Notes: generated from the letters alone by a model not told the origin. 64,000 nt of DNA from Litsea cubeba (GCA_012931725.1 CM022951.1:73078832-73142831), one strand, 5' to 3'. Counted from the stretch's first letter, positions 47,116 through 60,041 are shown. A program made the numbers and translations.

Positions 47116-47899
47116 GAGGATTTCACGGGAAAAGTTTCAAAATTTAGCCATTCCTTGCGAAGAATCCCTACAGGTTGTGTAGCACAAACTCGGTCTTTCC
47201 GCCACTTTTATTTATTATTATTTTTATACTTTTTATTTAGGACGACAGCGTCACCCAAAAAAATTAGGGCGACGCTATGCGACACTAGTGTCGCTCCTCA
47301 CGTCTCCTTCTTCAAGGTGCAAATACAAGTTTTCCACTATTCATATGGGCGGAAAAGTTGCGAATACACCTGCAAAGTCTACCATGCGGAGCAGCCTTTC
47401 CCTCTCTCCTTTTTTTATGGATGGGTTCATGGGTTGAGGGTAAGTTCTACATGATAATGTATGAGTATAAGATTGTTACCATGATATGCCTACCTTTTTT
47501 TTTTCTTTCCCGTCTCTTTCACTTTTCAAGATAAATCTTGAGAATATGAAAATAAGAAAGAAAAAAACTTCATGTCGGTCAATAGTAATTTTTTTTTTCT
47601 AAAGCATTGTGATATTATTTCCCCAAGATGATTGAGAGAGAATGGAATGGGGGAGACAGAGAAATATGTGGGGAGAAGAGGAAAAATAGGAGGAAAAAGA
47701 AACAAAGGGAGTTCTATATTCTAAAATCGCGTAGAGCGATGCTAGCGTAACTCCAATTAGACACGAGCGACGCTAGTGTCGCTCCCCTCAGGATTAAGAA
47801 AAATGAAAGAGGTCCTGACGGAACCCGTTCGTGCTACACAATTTGCGGGGACCCTTTAAGAGGAATGACCAAATTTTAAAATTTTTCAATAAAATCCTC
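47116..47899. mobile_element. 784-bp MULE-like element with CACTAGTG-centred palindromes
   Basis: The left end GAGGATTTCACGGGAAAAGT pairs with right, reverse-complemented, GAGGATTTTATTGAAAAATT. The arms stay similar through AATTT...GAATGACC/GCCATTCC-like blocks and the GTGTAGCACAA...GGG block (GTTGTGTAGCACAAAC against its inverse at 47830-47845). The flanks AAAAATTTA (47107-47115) and AAAAGATTA (47900-47908) match at 7 of 9 positions. The interior contains GCGACACTAGTGTCGC at 47279-47294 and AGCGACGCTAGTGTCGCT at 47766-47783. The element has no coding capacity. Confidence 0.75.
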
Positions 47900-47908
47900 A
47901 AAAGATTA

Positions 47909-48537
47909 TATTATTTGAAACATGAAAAAAGTAAAGAACAAATGAACAAGTATGCTAAAAAAAAAAAAGAAAGTATAATTTTCTAAGTTTCTAAAAAAAA
48001 AAAAAAAAAACCACCCTATTGTTGATAGAAAAAAGAAGCTGAGAAATGAAATAAAAACCATAGAATTTATTATTATTATTATCAATTTCTATTATAATTT
48101 AATTTTTTTGGTGGGACTTTTATAATTTTAAATTACTGTTGCAAAACGTTTCCTACCAACCAACAATTCAATAGTTCATATTTCCTTCAAATATTTCTAA
48201 ACATCATACAAAGTCACAAAGTCTCAAACCTTAGTTTAGCACCTCATTCTATTCCACTGTTTCTTCCAATCAAAATTTTCTATGTCACGTGCATTGCACG
48301 CGAATTTTTGAAGTGAATGCAATTGCAGTGCCGCTACCAGCGACCAAGTGCAAGGTGTTCAACGAACATCTGTGGATGGAAAACATACACATCGGCTCTT
48401 TCCAAAAGCATACACCTCTCCATTCTCTTTCTCCTTCTTCAAATTCTCTCCTCTTTCGTCTTCGTCTGAGCACCGAAATCTGTATGGTATAAGGAATTAG
48501 GGTTTCCAAGGCGTCCAAAAACCCTTGAATCGACAAA
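47909..48537. other. upstream region and 5' leader of the oxidoreductase gene
   Basis: A-rich tracts to about 48015 and an ATT microsatellite near 48067-48085. A pyrimidine-rich leader (CATTCTCTTTCTCCTTCTTC) at about 48420-48470 lies just before the start codon at 48538. Confidence 0.45.
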
Positions 48538-51500
48538 ATGACGGTGTGGAGGAGACTCTGCGTCTCCGGAAGATCAGCTGCCGATGCTAAATTGCGCCAC
48601 GCCTCCACGAATCTAGGGATCAGGGGCATCGCCACCACCTGCAGAGCGGTGGTTTTGCCGCGATTCGGCGGCCCGGAGGTACTGGAATTCCGCCACGACG
48701 TCGAGATCCCCGATCTGAAGCCGAGGGAGCTGCTCGTCCGCACACGTGCTGTCTCGATCAATCCTCTCGACACGCGCGTGAGTTCCTAGCGCATTTCGTT
48801 TGCCTTTTGATTTTGATTTTGCTAAATTTTCTGGTTCGATGGGTTTTGTTGAATGTTGGATGATTAGATTGGTTTGAGTTTGGTTGCACTTTTAATTGCA
48901 TTTGGATTGAATATTACAGATTTCAATTGATTGATGTAGGATCGTCCAATAATATTGGGTGACTAGTTTGGTTTGAGCTGTGATGCTCCTTTAATTGCAA
49001 TTGGATTGAATATTTCATCATCCATGTAATTGATCAGGCAGCGCCAATATCTGAAACTACACCCCAAGATAATACTGGGTGCATTCGCAGGCATTCATTA
49101 GGGGTCGTCCCACATTAATCATCCCTCTTAAAAATATGTCATAACCATAAGAACTGTGCTATTGAACTCATTAAGCATAGTGCTAATTCCTCTAGCTGGG
49201 TGGGCGAGCCTTCAAGTAATCTAGATTTCTGTGTGGAACCCTTGATAGTCATTTTCCGGATATGGGTGAACCAGAGGAAGATTGGAGCATGTGATTTTAG
49301 GTGGCTGTTGTGAACTAGAGCAGCGAGCCCATCAGGAGGAAAAAAATGAAGATGTATATCCATTGCATGAAACGTGCGTTTAATTGTGAAAATAATATCA
49401 GAATCGAACAAAATTAAACAACAAAGAAAAAGAGAACAAGTACATTTGTGATACCATGGTTTGCGAGATGGCCCCGATATCTCTCAATTTGCAATATATG
49501 GCAGTTTCGTAAGAATTAGTCTTTTGGAGGGAGGTCCTTTGGGGTGAAGTATTTAAAATTATTGCTCTCCATCTATGATGCACGGATACTTCGAAATGGA
49601 CAACGTATTGTGTCGTATCGTATCCGATACTTCACCTTTTATGTGTAAAATCCGTGTCCGTGCCGTGTCTGTTGCGTATCCTAGCCATAACCATTCCGTA
49701 TCTGGGCATCATAGCTCTCCATGGTTTCTTTAAGGTCTAAACAGTATTTCCTGGTAAAAAGCCCTAGTATATTAAATGTCAGTGCATGTTGCAGAAGCTT
49801 GGAAATTTTGTTGCACCACTGTAACATTTTTCTAGGGCTCATCATGCAGCACCAAGGGTCCAAGAGAATGCAATGGGCTGTTCCTATAGCCAATCAGGTA
49901 TTGAATTGATAACATGCTCTGGGGAATTTGAATGGAATTTAGGCGTTAGATGCAAATGGGATGATGAATGACCATGCTAGCATCTGTTTAGTACACTACC
50001 AGTTAGCATATGGGTAAATTCCCTGTTCCTTGAAATTGAAACTGGGCACTTTCTTGACTTTTTGTTTTGAATGGTTTTCTTGACCATTTGTTACATGATA
50101 TCGAAAACTAATCATTAAAAAGAAAAGAAAAGAAAGGAAATTCCTTGTGCATGGAAACTGGGTGTTGGCTTCATTTGCAGATTTTGTTTAATGGCAAAGT
50201 ATTTTTTAGATGGTGTGTTTAGTACTAAACTTGATATCATTTAGCTTTTAACCTTTCCACATAATCAAATGTAGGTTTGCATCAAAGATGTGGTCAGCAC
50301 TTATTAAATGCTTCAATTTTTTAAAATATTCAGATGCGATCTGGTTATGGCCGTTCCATATTTGAACCACTTTTGCCTCTGATTTTGGGTCGCGATATTA
50401 GTGGTGAAGTTGCAGCCATTGGAGCTTCAGTTCGGTCATTCAGTGTTGGGGAAGAAGTATTTGGTGCATTGCATCCAACTGCTGTAAGAGGTACTTATGC
50501 TGATTATGCCATCCTTTCAGAGGAAGAGCTCGCAGCAAAACCAAGTTCAATGACACACGTGGTGAGTTTCTCACTTTCTCTGGCCATTCTGTTTCTTTAA
50601 GCGTGATCACTTACTCATATAACATTGATTATGATAGCTACTTTCTGCTGTTTATTTTCTTTTAAGGAACTTCATTTCAAATGTATTTATTTAACCTAGA
50701 CGTGTGAATGCATCATTTGTTCTAAGATTTTTTTACCATACCTTGAAACAAATTTTAGATACCTTACAATGGTTGAATTTCTAGTAAGTCATATTGGAAC
50801 TACCTTTTAGCCTTATCTGCTCTCTAAGATCAGGTTCATTGTTAGCTGATAGAAAAACATTTTCCTTTTAGTAAGGCCTTTCTTCCCTGGGATTCTTTGT
50901 TATTCCTCTTGGGAACAGTGTGCCAATGTAGCCTCTACCTATTCTTCTATGCAAATTCTATTCTGTTTGAGATGTCGACATTCAAAGATCAGAATCTTTT
51001 AAATGAGTTGCACTGTTAAATTTTTAATCCCTTTTTTTGTGTAATGATTTAAGTATTTTTCCTCTTTTTTTTTGTGATGATTGTAAGTTAGGAGTGACTT
51101 AGGACTGTTAAGTTTTAATCCCTTTTAATGTAATTGTTTGGGTATTTATAAACCCCTTGAACCTTAGTTGATTTTAGATATTGTAACATTTAACTATCAA
51201 GATTTGTATCCTCAGTCCGGAACTTGCCAAGTATAGCCTGGCTCGGCTGTAAATAAACATTAAGGCACAAGAAAAGCCAAGGTTACAACAGTGTTAAGGT
51301 CTCGTGGACAACTGTATAAGAGATAAATGTCAGGATGCATAAACTACTGAGCAATCTCTTGAACTCTTTTAGTACATTTCCATAAATAGGAATCAAATTA
51401 CCTGCCGAATATAATTTTCATAGAATCACTAGCTGTTTGGTCCCAACATAGTGAGCTGGCATTCCTGTCTGTTCACCAATAGTTCTGTCTGCAGTGCTCA

Positions 51501-54500
51501 GTGGGTTGTTGAATAATAGGTGAGATTTGCTAAAGGCTTGAGGGCCCGCTTAGTTGCAAGAATTGATGAATACTGAAACTTAAAAAAAAAAAAATGAATA
51601 CTGAAACTTTTGATTGCTGGAGTTCTGGACAACTATCAAAATTCCAAGGGGTGCTTTCTTGTGTGGTAGGTCTTGGAATTCATGTCTAGATTTTATGAAG
51701 GACCTAGAATCCCCTGTTTGGTGCATCTTGAAAATTTAAACATAATTTGTTAGGTTATCAGTCTCTTAGTCTGTTACTGGAAAGAGAAATGACAAGTTTT
51801 TAATGTATTGTTATGATTCTGTGAGGGGATTGCCATTCAGATGTAGAGGATGATACTGTTTGTGGCCTGGGTTTTTAAAGAATTTAAGGATTTCCATGGA
51901 GGAGAAAGTCATGGCTGGTTCGAGTCATGGGAGAAAGTTTGCCAGGGTACCTTAGTGGGAAATCCTTCATCTGGTGTATGGAAAGTGAATGTTGATGGAT
52001 GTGCAATTGGTAATTCAGGAAGGGAAGGTATCTAGATAATCATTTCTAATCATAACAGAGAAACGGTAATACTTACTCAGGACCTATGCGGGTTGTGGCT
52101 GTAATGATGGGAAGGTACATGTAATCAACTGTTTAGCTTGGCTGCAAAAAAAGTTGTAGGGTACTTCGTTGTCATAGCCACTCAGGGATAATTGTGGAAG
52201 GCGATTCCCTTGTGCCATTTGAAGGTTGCAGATTGGGCAGAGGTGATTTAAGAACATATTGCTCAAATTTGATTGTACTTCAGCTCATGTACCTCATTTG
52301 GTTAACTCCTGGGTAGACAGCCTATCAATAGGGGCGGACCCAGGCACAACCAGGCGGGTGCGGCTGCTGCTGCACCCATTAAAGCAGCCGCACCCATTAA
52401 ACCACGGTGTGTTTCAGAAAATCTATAAAAAACTATGAGTCCACTCTCAAAATCCACATGAAAATCCTCCATTTGCCCCCAAAACCAAATTACCTATTAA
52501 GGTTCGCACCCCTCAAATGAAAATTCAGTCCGCCACTGTTATCAAGGACTTCTTTGGTCATCAATAATGTTTGATCTTTACTGATTCCTCTTACTTGTGT
52601 CTTCTCTGCTCTTATTTATTTATTTATTATCTCCATGCTATTCTACACTGTGTTTCTTTTTTGTCATTCCTTTTTTTTCCCTTACTAAACAAGTACTCAT
52701 TAAACAACTTTTTTATGATTGAATATACTTCTTGTTTTTACTGGAAGCAACCAAAATAAGGAAATTGTGTCCATCTTTTTATTACTATTGATATCTTTAA
52801 AGTTCAAAGGGTCTGTCACTCTGCCAAAAAGCATAAAATATTATTGTGTCTCCTTATGCTGTTTAGAGTTTGTATTGCGGATGTGTTTGTTGCATATGAA
52901 ATTTTTATTCTGCTAATTTAGTTCTTAAAGAATGGCAACTGTCATGGCACTATTAGACAACTTTTTTATTTTAAAAAAATATTATTGGGTCTTGTAGGAG
53001 GCAAGTGCCATCCCTTTTGCTGCACTGACTGCATGGAGGGCTCTAAAGACTACTGCTAGGATCGCTGAAGGGTATGTTTTATGGCTATATGGTTACAATT
53101 TTAGCTTTCTATGTTAAATTTATTGTTTATGGAAATTCAGCTAGTATGCGCTTTGAAATTAGTGTATTATATAAAATGTGTCATTTTTATGTGTTGCACG
53201 TTCTTGGGTTATAGTTGATCATCTGCTATAATAAAATGTATTTTCCCATGTCAAAACTCAATTTGACTTATATTTTTTCCCCTGGTGCAAGTTTGTGTTT
53301 GGGAGGAGAAAGAGAAAGGAAAGAGGGGAGAGGGAGGAGAGAGAAAAGAGAGGAGGAAGGGATGGCTAGCGATAACTTTTTCTATTAAGATAATTGAATT
53401 GTTCTTATTGATGTATTGTGCTTGGTGACGGGGATGCTGATGAGTTGGCAGGAAGATTTTCTATCATGTATGAATGTAGAGGATCCGGACTCTAAAAAAT
53501 TAACCATGAGATATGGAATTGTATACTTCTCAGTTCTCACCAGTCCTCCACATGTGCAAAGTGGCTCACACTTGTATTGATACTATTGCAACCATGGGTG
53601 GGTACTCAGAATTGGATGCTGATATATGACAGTAGGAAAAGAAGGATTCACAGATTCACAAGATATGTAGTATATTTTTTTAATAGTTATATGTAATATA
53701 GTTTTAAAAATAACAAAAAATAACATTTGATTAATGAGAGTAAGGGTGCAAGTTCGAGTCCCCAATGTACTGAAAAAAATATACATAATTTTGATCTAAA
53801 CTACGTAGAAGATTCTATGCATATGAAGACTTTAGCATGCATTACTGCGTGATGTGATTTTCATTTATTTTAGGGCTTGTTTGTTTCATGTAATTGGATT
53901 GTATTTCTATAAGTGGTTAAAAATCAAGATTCATAGGTGAATGTCCAAAAATGACCATCAAATAACTTCCCATTTAATGGAAATTGATTCTAGGGAAGAT
54001 GTGGAATGAATACCCAGCCATCACCCTAGTGATTCAAATCCTAGGAAAGTCAAGGTCCCATCTACCTTATATCCTTCACCCCTCACGTCTTTAATAATCC
54101 TTCGTTGGAACTTGGATCTCATTTGACCATGAGTACTTATGTATTCTATGCAAACAAACACGCCCTTAAGAATCCATATAGTAATGGCTGGAAAATACCA
54201 ATCTCAAGACTGATAAAAAAAAAAAAAACAGTTAGAGACACTAAAGTTTATGAATTTGGAATTTTTTTTTTTTACATTCTAGACCTGTGCAATTTTATTT
54301 CCTGTTTCCATAGATAGCTAGGGACATGGAGTCCATTGTATCATCATCACCACCACCACTACGATCAAAGGTTTACATCTATTTAGGGTCCACTCATAAG
54401 TTAGGAATGGAGAGTGAAATGTATGTGTTGCAATGAATGATGCTTCTACTGATCTATTTAAAAAGGAGGTGGTTATTGGCCTTTGTTAGCTTCCTACTTT

Positions 54501-57241
54501 TAGGCAGTACTAAATCTCAATCAAAACCAGGGTTGACTAGTCTTCGTTTCAGTGCTAGGTGATGTTCAGGAGTACTGGGATGATTTGGTGCAAGTTCTAC
54601 TCATGATGGCTTGGCCTGAACAGTTCTGACTAAATCAATTTTTAGAGTGATGAGGTGTTCCAAAGAAGTTTTTTTTGAGGGATGAGGTGTTTCGAAGGAG
54701 TCATACTTTGCAACTCATTTGAATTGAGTAAAAAATGGAGATATAGTTTTTAAAAGCCTTGCTACCTTTCATATTCAATCTATTTGATCATTGCATGTAT
54801 ACAACTCGGCCTTCTTCCCCTCCCCCCTCTCTCTCTCTATGATTGTAGTAATGATTGTTGTCTCCACTGTTCTGCCTTGTGTAATTGCTTTCATACCATT
54901 CAATTTTAGGTGTGAAAGTCTTGGTGTGCCGGTTCTAATATATTTTCAGGATGATTCTGGTGAGAGTATATGTTTGTTTTTTTATGGATGACTGGGCTCC
55001 ACAAGTTCAGCATGGGGAGGTGGAGGTCCTTAGATTAGGTCTTCTATGTTTGCCGCATCTTGTCCCTTTGCATCTGGAAGTAGGAAGTGATTCTTGCATT
55101 TGTTATCCCTGTAAATGGTGGTTCCATAAATGTGGCTTATCAGCTTATGTTTCAATTCTTGCATTTGTTCACCCTGTAAATGGTCAGTGTTTTCAAATAA
55201 GGTGTTGATTTGTTGGAAAACTGTTTTTGGTTCTTTCAACATTCCTTCTGTTTATTTTGTGCTATTTTCTGCAGGCAAAGGGTGTTCGTGGTGGGTGGAG
55301 GAGGAGCAGTTGGGCTAGCTGCAATTCAGCTTGCTGTTGCTGCAGGGTGCAGTGTGGTAACTACTTGTGGTGGTCAGAGTATTGATAGATCTCTGGCTGT
55401 TGGTGCCGAGCAGGCTATTGATTATACCTCAGAGGTAACAATATTGAGTAAGATTTTATATGTTAGTTTATATTGTGAGTTTCTTGGTTAAGCTAATAAA
55501 TGAGTAGGGACATCAATGGACCTCTAATTACCTGGTTATGTGAGGAACCAGATAGAAAAAATCCAGGCATGGAGCCTTTCTATGATTGTGCGGATGAGTC
55601 CATACTTGAATAAACATGTATCCAAGGAATATGTAATTATGTATAAAAATGATATTATTATATATTTATATATATATAATAAATAGCAATATAGCGCACA
55701 CGTGCGCGCGCGCGCACACACACACATATATATACAACATGTAAATATTATTATATTATAAAACTAAACAACATTGGCTTGCAGCACAGTTGGTGGGTGC
55801 TCTGGGGTTCAAATATCAAGTTGTGGGGTTGAATTTTCTTACCAGACTTCCAAGTATTCTAGTGTATTTATATTTTGAGTCAAGATCAGGTCCAGATACT
55901 GGTCTACTATGGACTTGACTCATTTACATCCCTATAACTGAGAGTAAAGCTGAGAAGGTGATTTCCACTTATGCCTTCTGCTAATATTGTTCTATCATCA
56001 AAACCTTAACGCAAGATAATTTGTAATGTGGGTTCCTAAATAATGTTGTGCTCATGCCTTACAGGGTTTCACAATGGCTATATCAGTTACTAATATTGGG
56101 CTTGCATATCTTTTCTGCACATGCAGAATCGACACCTAAATTATTCTATCTAAAATGCGTCTCAGCATAGGTCAAGCTTGATCTGTACAATGTGGTATTT
56201 ATAAAATAGTAAATCCAAGTGTAAGACAAGTACTTCTTTATTTGCAGGATATTCAATTAGCAATCAAAGGGCAATTTGATGCTGTTCTAGACACTATAGG
56301 TGCACCAGAAACAGAAAGACTAGGCATCAACTTTCTAAAGAGAGGTGGTCACTATATGACCCTGCAGGTAGTAAAGGATGAATTGCAAATAAAGTAATAA
56401 TCTTAGTTTTCAGATGCTTGTTTTCTGACTGTTACTCCTGAAGCATATATATGTTTTACTGTGGCATGTAGGGAGAAGCCGCAGCCTTGGCTGATAGGTA
56501 TGGATTACTTGCTGGGATTCCTGCAGCAACATCCATTTTATTGAAGAAACAGATTCAATACCGTTATTCTCATGGAATAGGTATGGATTTCATTTGAGTT
56601 ACTGGAGGGTTTAGTGGAAAAGTAGAAGTCACCAGTCTGACCCCAGATTGAAGGGATTAGTCATCAATGCTGACGTCAATGATGATGATTTTATCAAGTG
56701 TTTCCATATTGTACCTAGAACATTCCTTCTATTCTTTTTTGTTAAATACACTCCGACTCCATATTTATATTTATTTATTCATTTTTGCAATTGCCTTATT
56801 GGCAAGGCAGGGATACTTCGTACCCACTACCAGGGATCATCCCTGGTTGTCTTTGTGAAATGGGTATGTGTTGCCACTGATCTGTCAGTGGGTCATAATA
56901 AAAATTTATTTAGCTAAATACATATATATTCATTTTTTAGAATTAACTCAATTTTATTACTGTTAAAAAAAAGTGAAAAAGGAGGACATGGGCTGATTTC
57001 TGGGGAGGAAACCAAAACCATACCCAGAACAAGCTAAAAAAAAAAGCAACATCACACCCAATCACATGTAAAATGACAAACCCTCCTGCAAAATACCATC
57101 TAGAGAATCTGCATCAGAGTTTTGCTGCTATGAACACATGGAGAAAGCGACTTCCAAATACTTAAAAAGAGGGGAGTGAGGAAATAAAGTAATAAAGAGG
57201 AGAGAAGTTTTCTGCAGAAATGGACTTCCCATCAACCTGCG

Positions 57242-57278
<37 letters not shown>

Positions 57279-58506
57279 CACACACACACACACAAAACAA
57301 GAACTCTATTTCTAGGCTATGGAAGGAAAATGTTGACGTGGCGAAAAAGCATTTCTGTAAGTTTTCCGTAGAAAAACAGTACTTTTTATGTGGAAATGGG
57401 TTACACAAACGTGCCCTAACTATTAAGTTCATCTAACCATGAACCAACACTCTAGGTAGGGCCCTATGGTCTTCATCTTCCAAGTTAACCACGAACATTG
57501 AATCCCCTTCTATCACTAAGGGGAAGAAAACCCAGATTGTAGATCTTGCCTAGATTCCAGATTGTCTTTAGCTAGTTGTTAAACTTTTAATGCAAAGTAT
57601 TGAACATGGAAGGATATTTACACCATTTTTTTCTATGCTAACATCCTTTTGGTTTTGGTAGAACGATATGGAAGACCTCCGGTTCTAGGACCAAAAAGTA
57701 GAAAAAAGGGTGTCTTTTTCAAGAACAATAGAGTTTTCTTATCAATTACCTTTGATAAATATGACTCACTGGTCTAACTTTTTATTCATATAGAACAGAA
57801 TCAACACTTCTTTTTTTTTTTGGTTGTTTTTAGAACAAAATCAACTTTGTTTGGAAAATTATCAAAATGTGTGATCGCTCATCTTTTTGGCAATATCCAG
57901 AACCTGAATTATATAAAACTTGGATCTTCATTAAATATCTCTTGGATTTAGAACTCAAATGTCAAGATTGATGAGTATGTTACTGCAATATGAAAGTCTT
58001 ATAATACTGTACATTTGTTCTTAGTCCATCAAGTCTGGTTCCTGTGAAGCTGCTTGTGGTTTCTAGTTTCCACTTAATTTTTTTTTTTGTAATTATCTTT
58101 TCTTATTAATATATTTCTGTTGCCTCTATCAAAAAAATAAAATAAAATAAATCTAGTGCCCTTCATATATTGTGAATTTGTGATACCGTACCTTGTATAG
58201 TCCCGTATCAAAGGAATATACTCTTTTTATATATTTATATCTCTAGTTATGTGCTACTGCAATGCAATGAGCAGACACTGAAACAAGTAGTGCTCCTTTA
58301 ATTCATCTGTATTTTGATATGCAGAATATTGGTGGACGTATATGAGGGCTGACTCTGAGGGGCTAGATGAAATTCGCAGACTGTCAGACGCCGGGAAGCT
58401 GAAGATACCTGTAGACAAAACATTTCCAATTACACAAGTAAGGGATGCTCACACGGCCAAAGACAAGAGGCTTGTTCCTGGTAAGGTGGTATTGGAAGTT
58501 GACTGA
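48538..58506 (+). CDS. RTN4IP1-like quinone oxidoreductase (zinc-type ADH/MDR family), mitochondrial, seven exons, complete
   Basis: Medium-chain dehydrogenase/reductase related to reticulon-4-interacting protein 1 (RTN4IP1/OPA10), an NAD(P)H-dependent mitochondrial oxidoreductase. Human RTN4IP1 supports coenzyme Q synthesis and complex I function; that role in this plant protein is inference. Exons 48538-48777, 50334-50561, 52998-53071, 55275-55434, 56248-56367, 56472-56580 and 58325-58506. Phases 0,0,2,0,0,1 all agree, giving 370 residues. The first ~35 residues (MTVWRRLCVSGRSAADAKLR...) are Arg/Ser/Ala-rich with few acidic residues, as in a mitochondrial presequence. A GroES-like domain follows (VLPRFGGPEVLEFRHDVEIP, INPLDTRMRSGYG, LGRDISGEVAAIG). 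The nucleotide-binding Rossmann motif VVGGGGAVGLAAIQLA is at about residues 186-201, and the end is PGKVVLEVD. Intron 2 carries a LINE RNase H fossil and a MITE; intron 6 carries a long C tract. Confidence 0.95.
51850..52320 (+). pseudogene. LINE-type RNase H (RVT_3) fossil in intron 2
   Basis: An open stretch ends in GVWKVNVDGCAIGNSGREGI. Broken downstream pieces read SGPMRVVAVMMG, SHSGIIVEGDSLV and HLVNSWVDSL in different frames. These are the landmarks of the plant LINE-associated ribonuclease H domain (WKxNxDGA...G, ...GDSxxxV, ...HxxNxxADxLA). Stops and frameshifts show it is dead. It lies in the same sense as the host gene and is followed at once by a hAT MITE. Confidence 0.75.
52329..52538. 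mobile_element. ~210-bp hAT-type MITE in intron 2
   Basis: The inverted ends TAGGGGCGGACCCAGG and, reverse-complemented from the right, CAGTGGCGGACTGA are typical of the GGCGGAYCCAGG hAT group. TATCAA occurs immediately outside both ends as a possible imperfect target duplication. The interior AAAATCC...CCCCAAAACC...ACCTATT block resembles part of the element at 60346-61221. Confidence 0.75.
57242..57276. repeat. poly-C tract followed by (CA)n in intron 6
   Basis: About 35 uninterrupted C, then GG and a CA microsatellite to about 57294. C tracts this long are rare in plant DNA, and the length may be affected by assembly or polymerase slippage. Confidence 0.9.
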
Positions 58507-59349
58507 GAATATCAGCGGCCTGTTGGAGAAAAAATGTCTCACTGTAAATGTAAGAAATTCTTCCATATTATGCATGATTTCTTTTTGTTCTAGACTACAG
58601 AAATCTCTTCTGTAGAATAAACTGCGACAGTATTCATTTTAAGGATGCTGAAATGCTCTGAGGAATTCAACATTTCGCATTATTATTTTTTTCTCTAGAA
58701 GATAATTCGACGCTATATGTATATAGATACTTCTGAAAGGAGTCCATACGAGTTCCTTATTCTTTCTTAAGTACAAATGGCCTTGGCTTTAAAGATGTTA
58801 AGTTGGAGTCTAGACTCCAGACTCCCATCTTGTGTCATCATCTTCCTGCTATTTGTTTCTGAGTTTCTGATTTTCTCAGTTCTGCTCCTTCATCCCTTCT
58901 TAGGGCTAAATTCTCATACATACCTATGTCACGTTAAAGTGTTTAACTACTTGCAACACTTTTAGTTCTCTGTGGAAGGGTCATTTACCGTCACCTGTAA
59001 CCATCTCATTGTTCCTTTATCTTCTCTTGTATTTGAGTCCCCTGTAAATTCTCTTTGGTACTCATTTTTAGTTTTTTTTTTTTTCATTTCTTGTTACTTC
59101 ACACATTCATCTTCGCTCTATTTACTTTTGTCTCATTTTTCCCCCTTTGTTGTAATATTATAATGAAGTCAATCCCTATCTCATTAGCTTCCTTGGCCAC
59201 CTCCCGTAGTTTTACGCGGTGCATGTGGATATGAGGGTTTGCATGTGCCTTTAGGGATTAGTTCTTGGCTGTCCTAAATTGAGTGTTCCTTGGCTCAGGG
59301 CCAAAGCTCCTGAGCTGAGTGGGAGATACCCTGGGTTATATATATATAT
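58507..59349. other. oxidoreductase 3' UTR and intergenic DNA
   Basis: AT-rich DNA starting with the probable 3' UTR. Chance open frames at 58777-58965 and 58972-59163 have no conserved motif. It ends at a TA microsatellite at about 59337-59357. Confidence 0.4.
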
Positions 59350-59357
59350 ATATATAT

Positions 59358-59725
59358 GGGTAATATTCATGTGGGAACTGTTCTCACATAATATGTGAGA
59401 ACTTTTTTGTGGGGCCCACAATTGGGGATGAGACTAGGGGGAATGGAAAGATCTATGTGAGACCACCCTAAGTATCAAGTTTGACCCCAAACTCATGCCC
59501 CTAACCCCTTCATCCGTGGCCCACAAGTTTAATGGCTTCATATTAAAAAAAATATTCAACCCTCGATCCAACGGTTCAGTCCATTCATATGTGTGCCAAT
59601 CCTTAGGATTAGTGACTATCAAGGGGTTCCATATTGATTGCTAGGTTTGGATGGGTTGCTAGTTGGACCCCGTAAAAAAGTTCTTATATAATAGGTGAGA
59701 ACTAGTTCTCACTTGAATATTTCCC

Positions 59726-59728
<3 letters not shown>
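59358..59728. mobile_element. MITE inserted in a TA microsatellite
   Basis: The arms are left GGGTAATATTCATGTGGGAA with TTCTCACATAATATGTGAGA, and right, reverse-complemented, GGGAAATATTCAAGTGAGAA with TTCTCACCTATTATATAAGA. GGGGYCCA follows just inside both. (TA)n tracts flank both ends, so the target duplication is probably hidden within TA repeats. Confidence 0.8.
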
Positions 59729-59740
<12 letters not shown>

Positions 59741-59759
<19 letters not shown>

Positions 59760-60004
59760 TACAGGGGAAGGCTCTCCTAAGCTTATGCTTATGATAAGAT
59801 TCCGTAAGCTAATGCTTCTGGGTCCCTTCTTTGGTCCATCCAAATGGACCAAACACATGACCCCCCTAAATTGCACATGCCCACCAACTTTTGGTCAGAT
59901 CCAAGTTTACTAGACCGTTGGATTGACTGTGTACCGATCCGAATGGACCGTTGACCATTAAACTTTCAGTGCTCAGATGGAGATGATAGAAACCACGGTT
60001 GAGT

Positions 60005-60041
<37 letters not shown>

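Noticed and set aside
53730..53770. B-box-like GCAAGTTCGAGTCCCCAATG suggesting a tRNA or SINE
   Set aside because: No matching A box or cloverleaf upstream; too little for a call.
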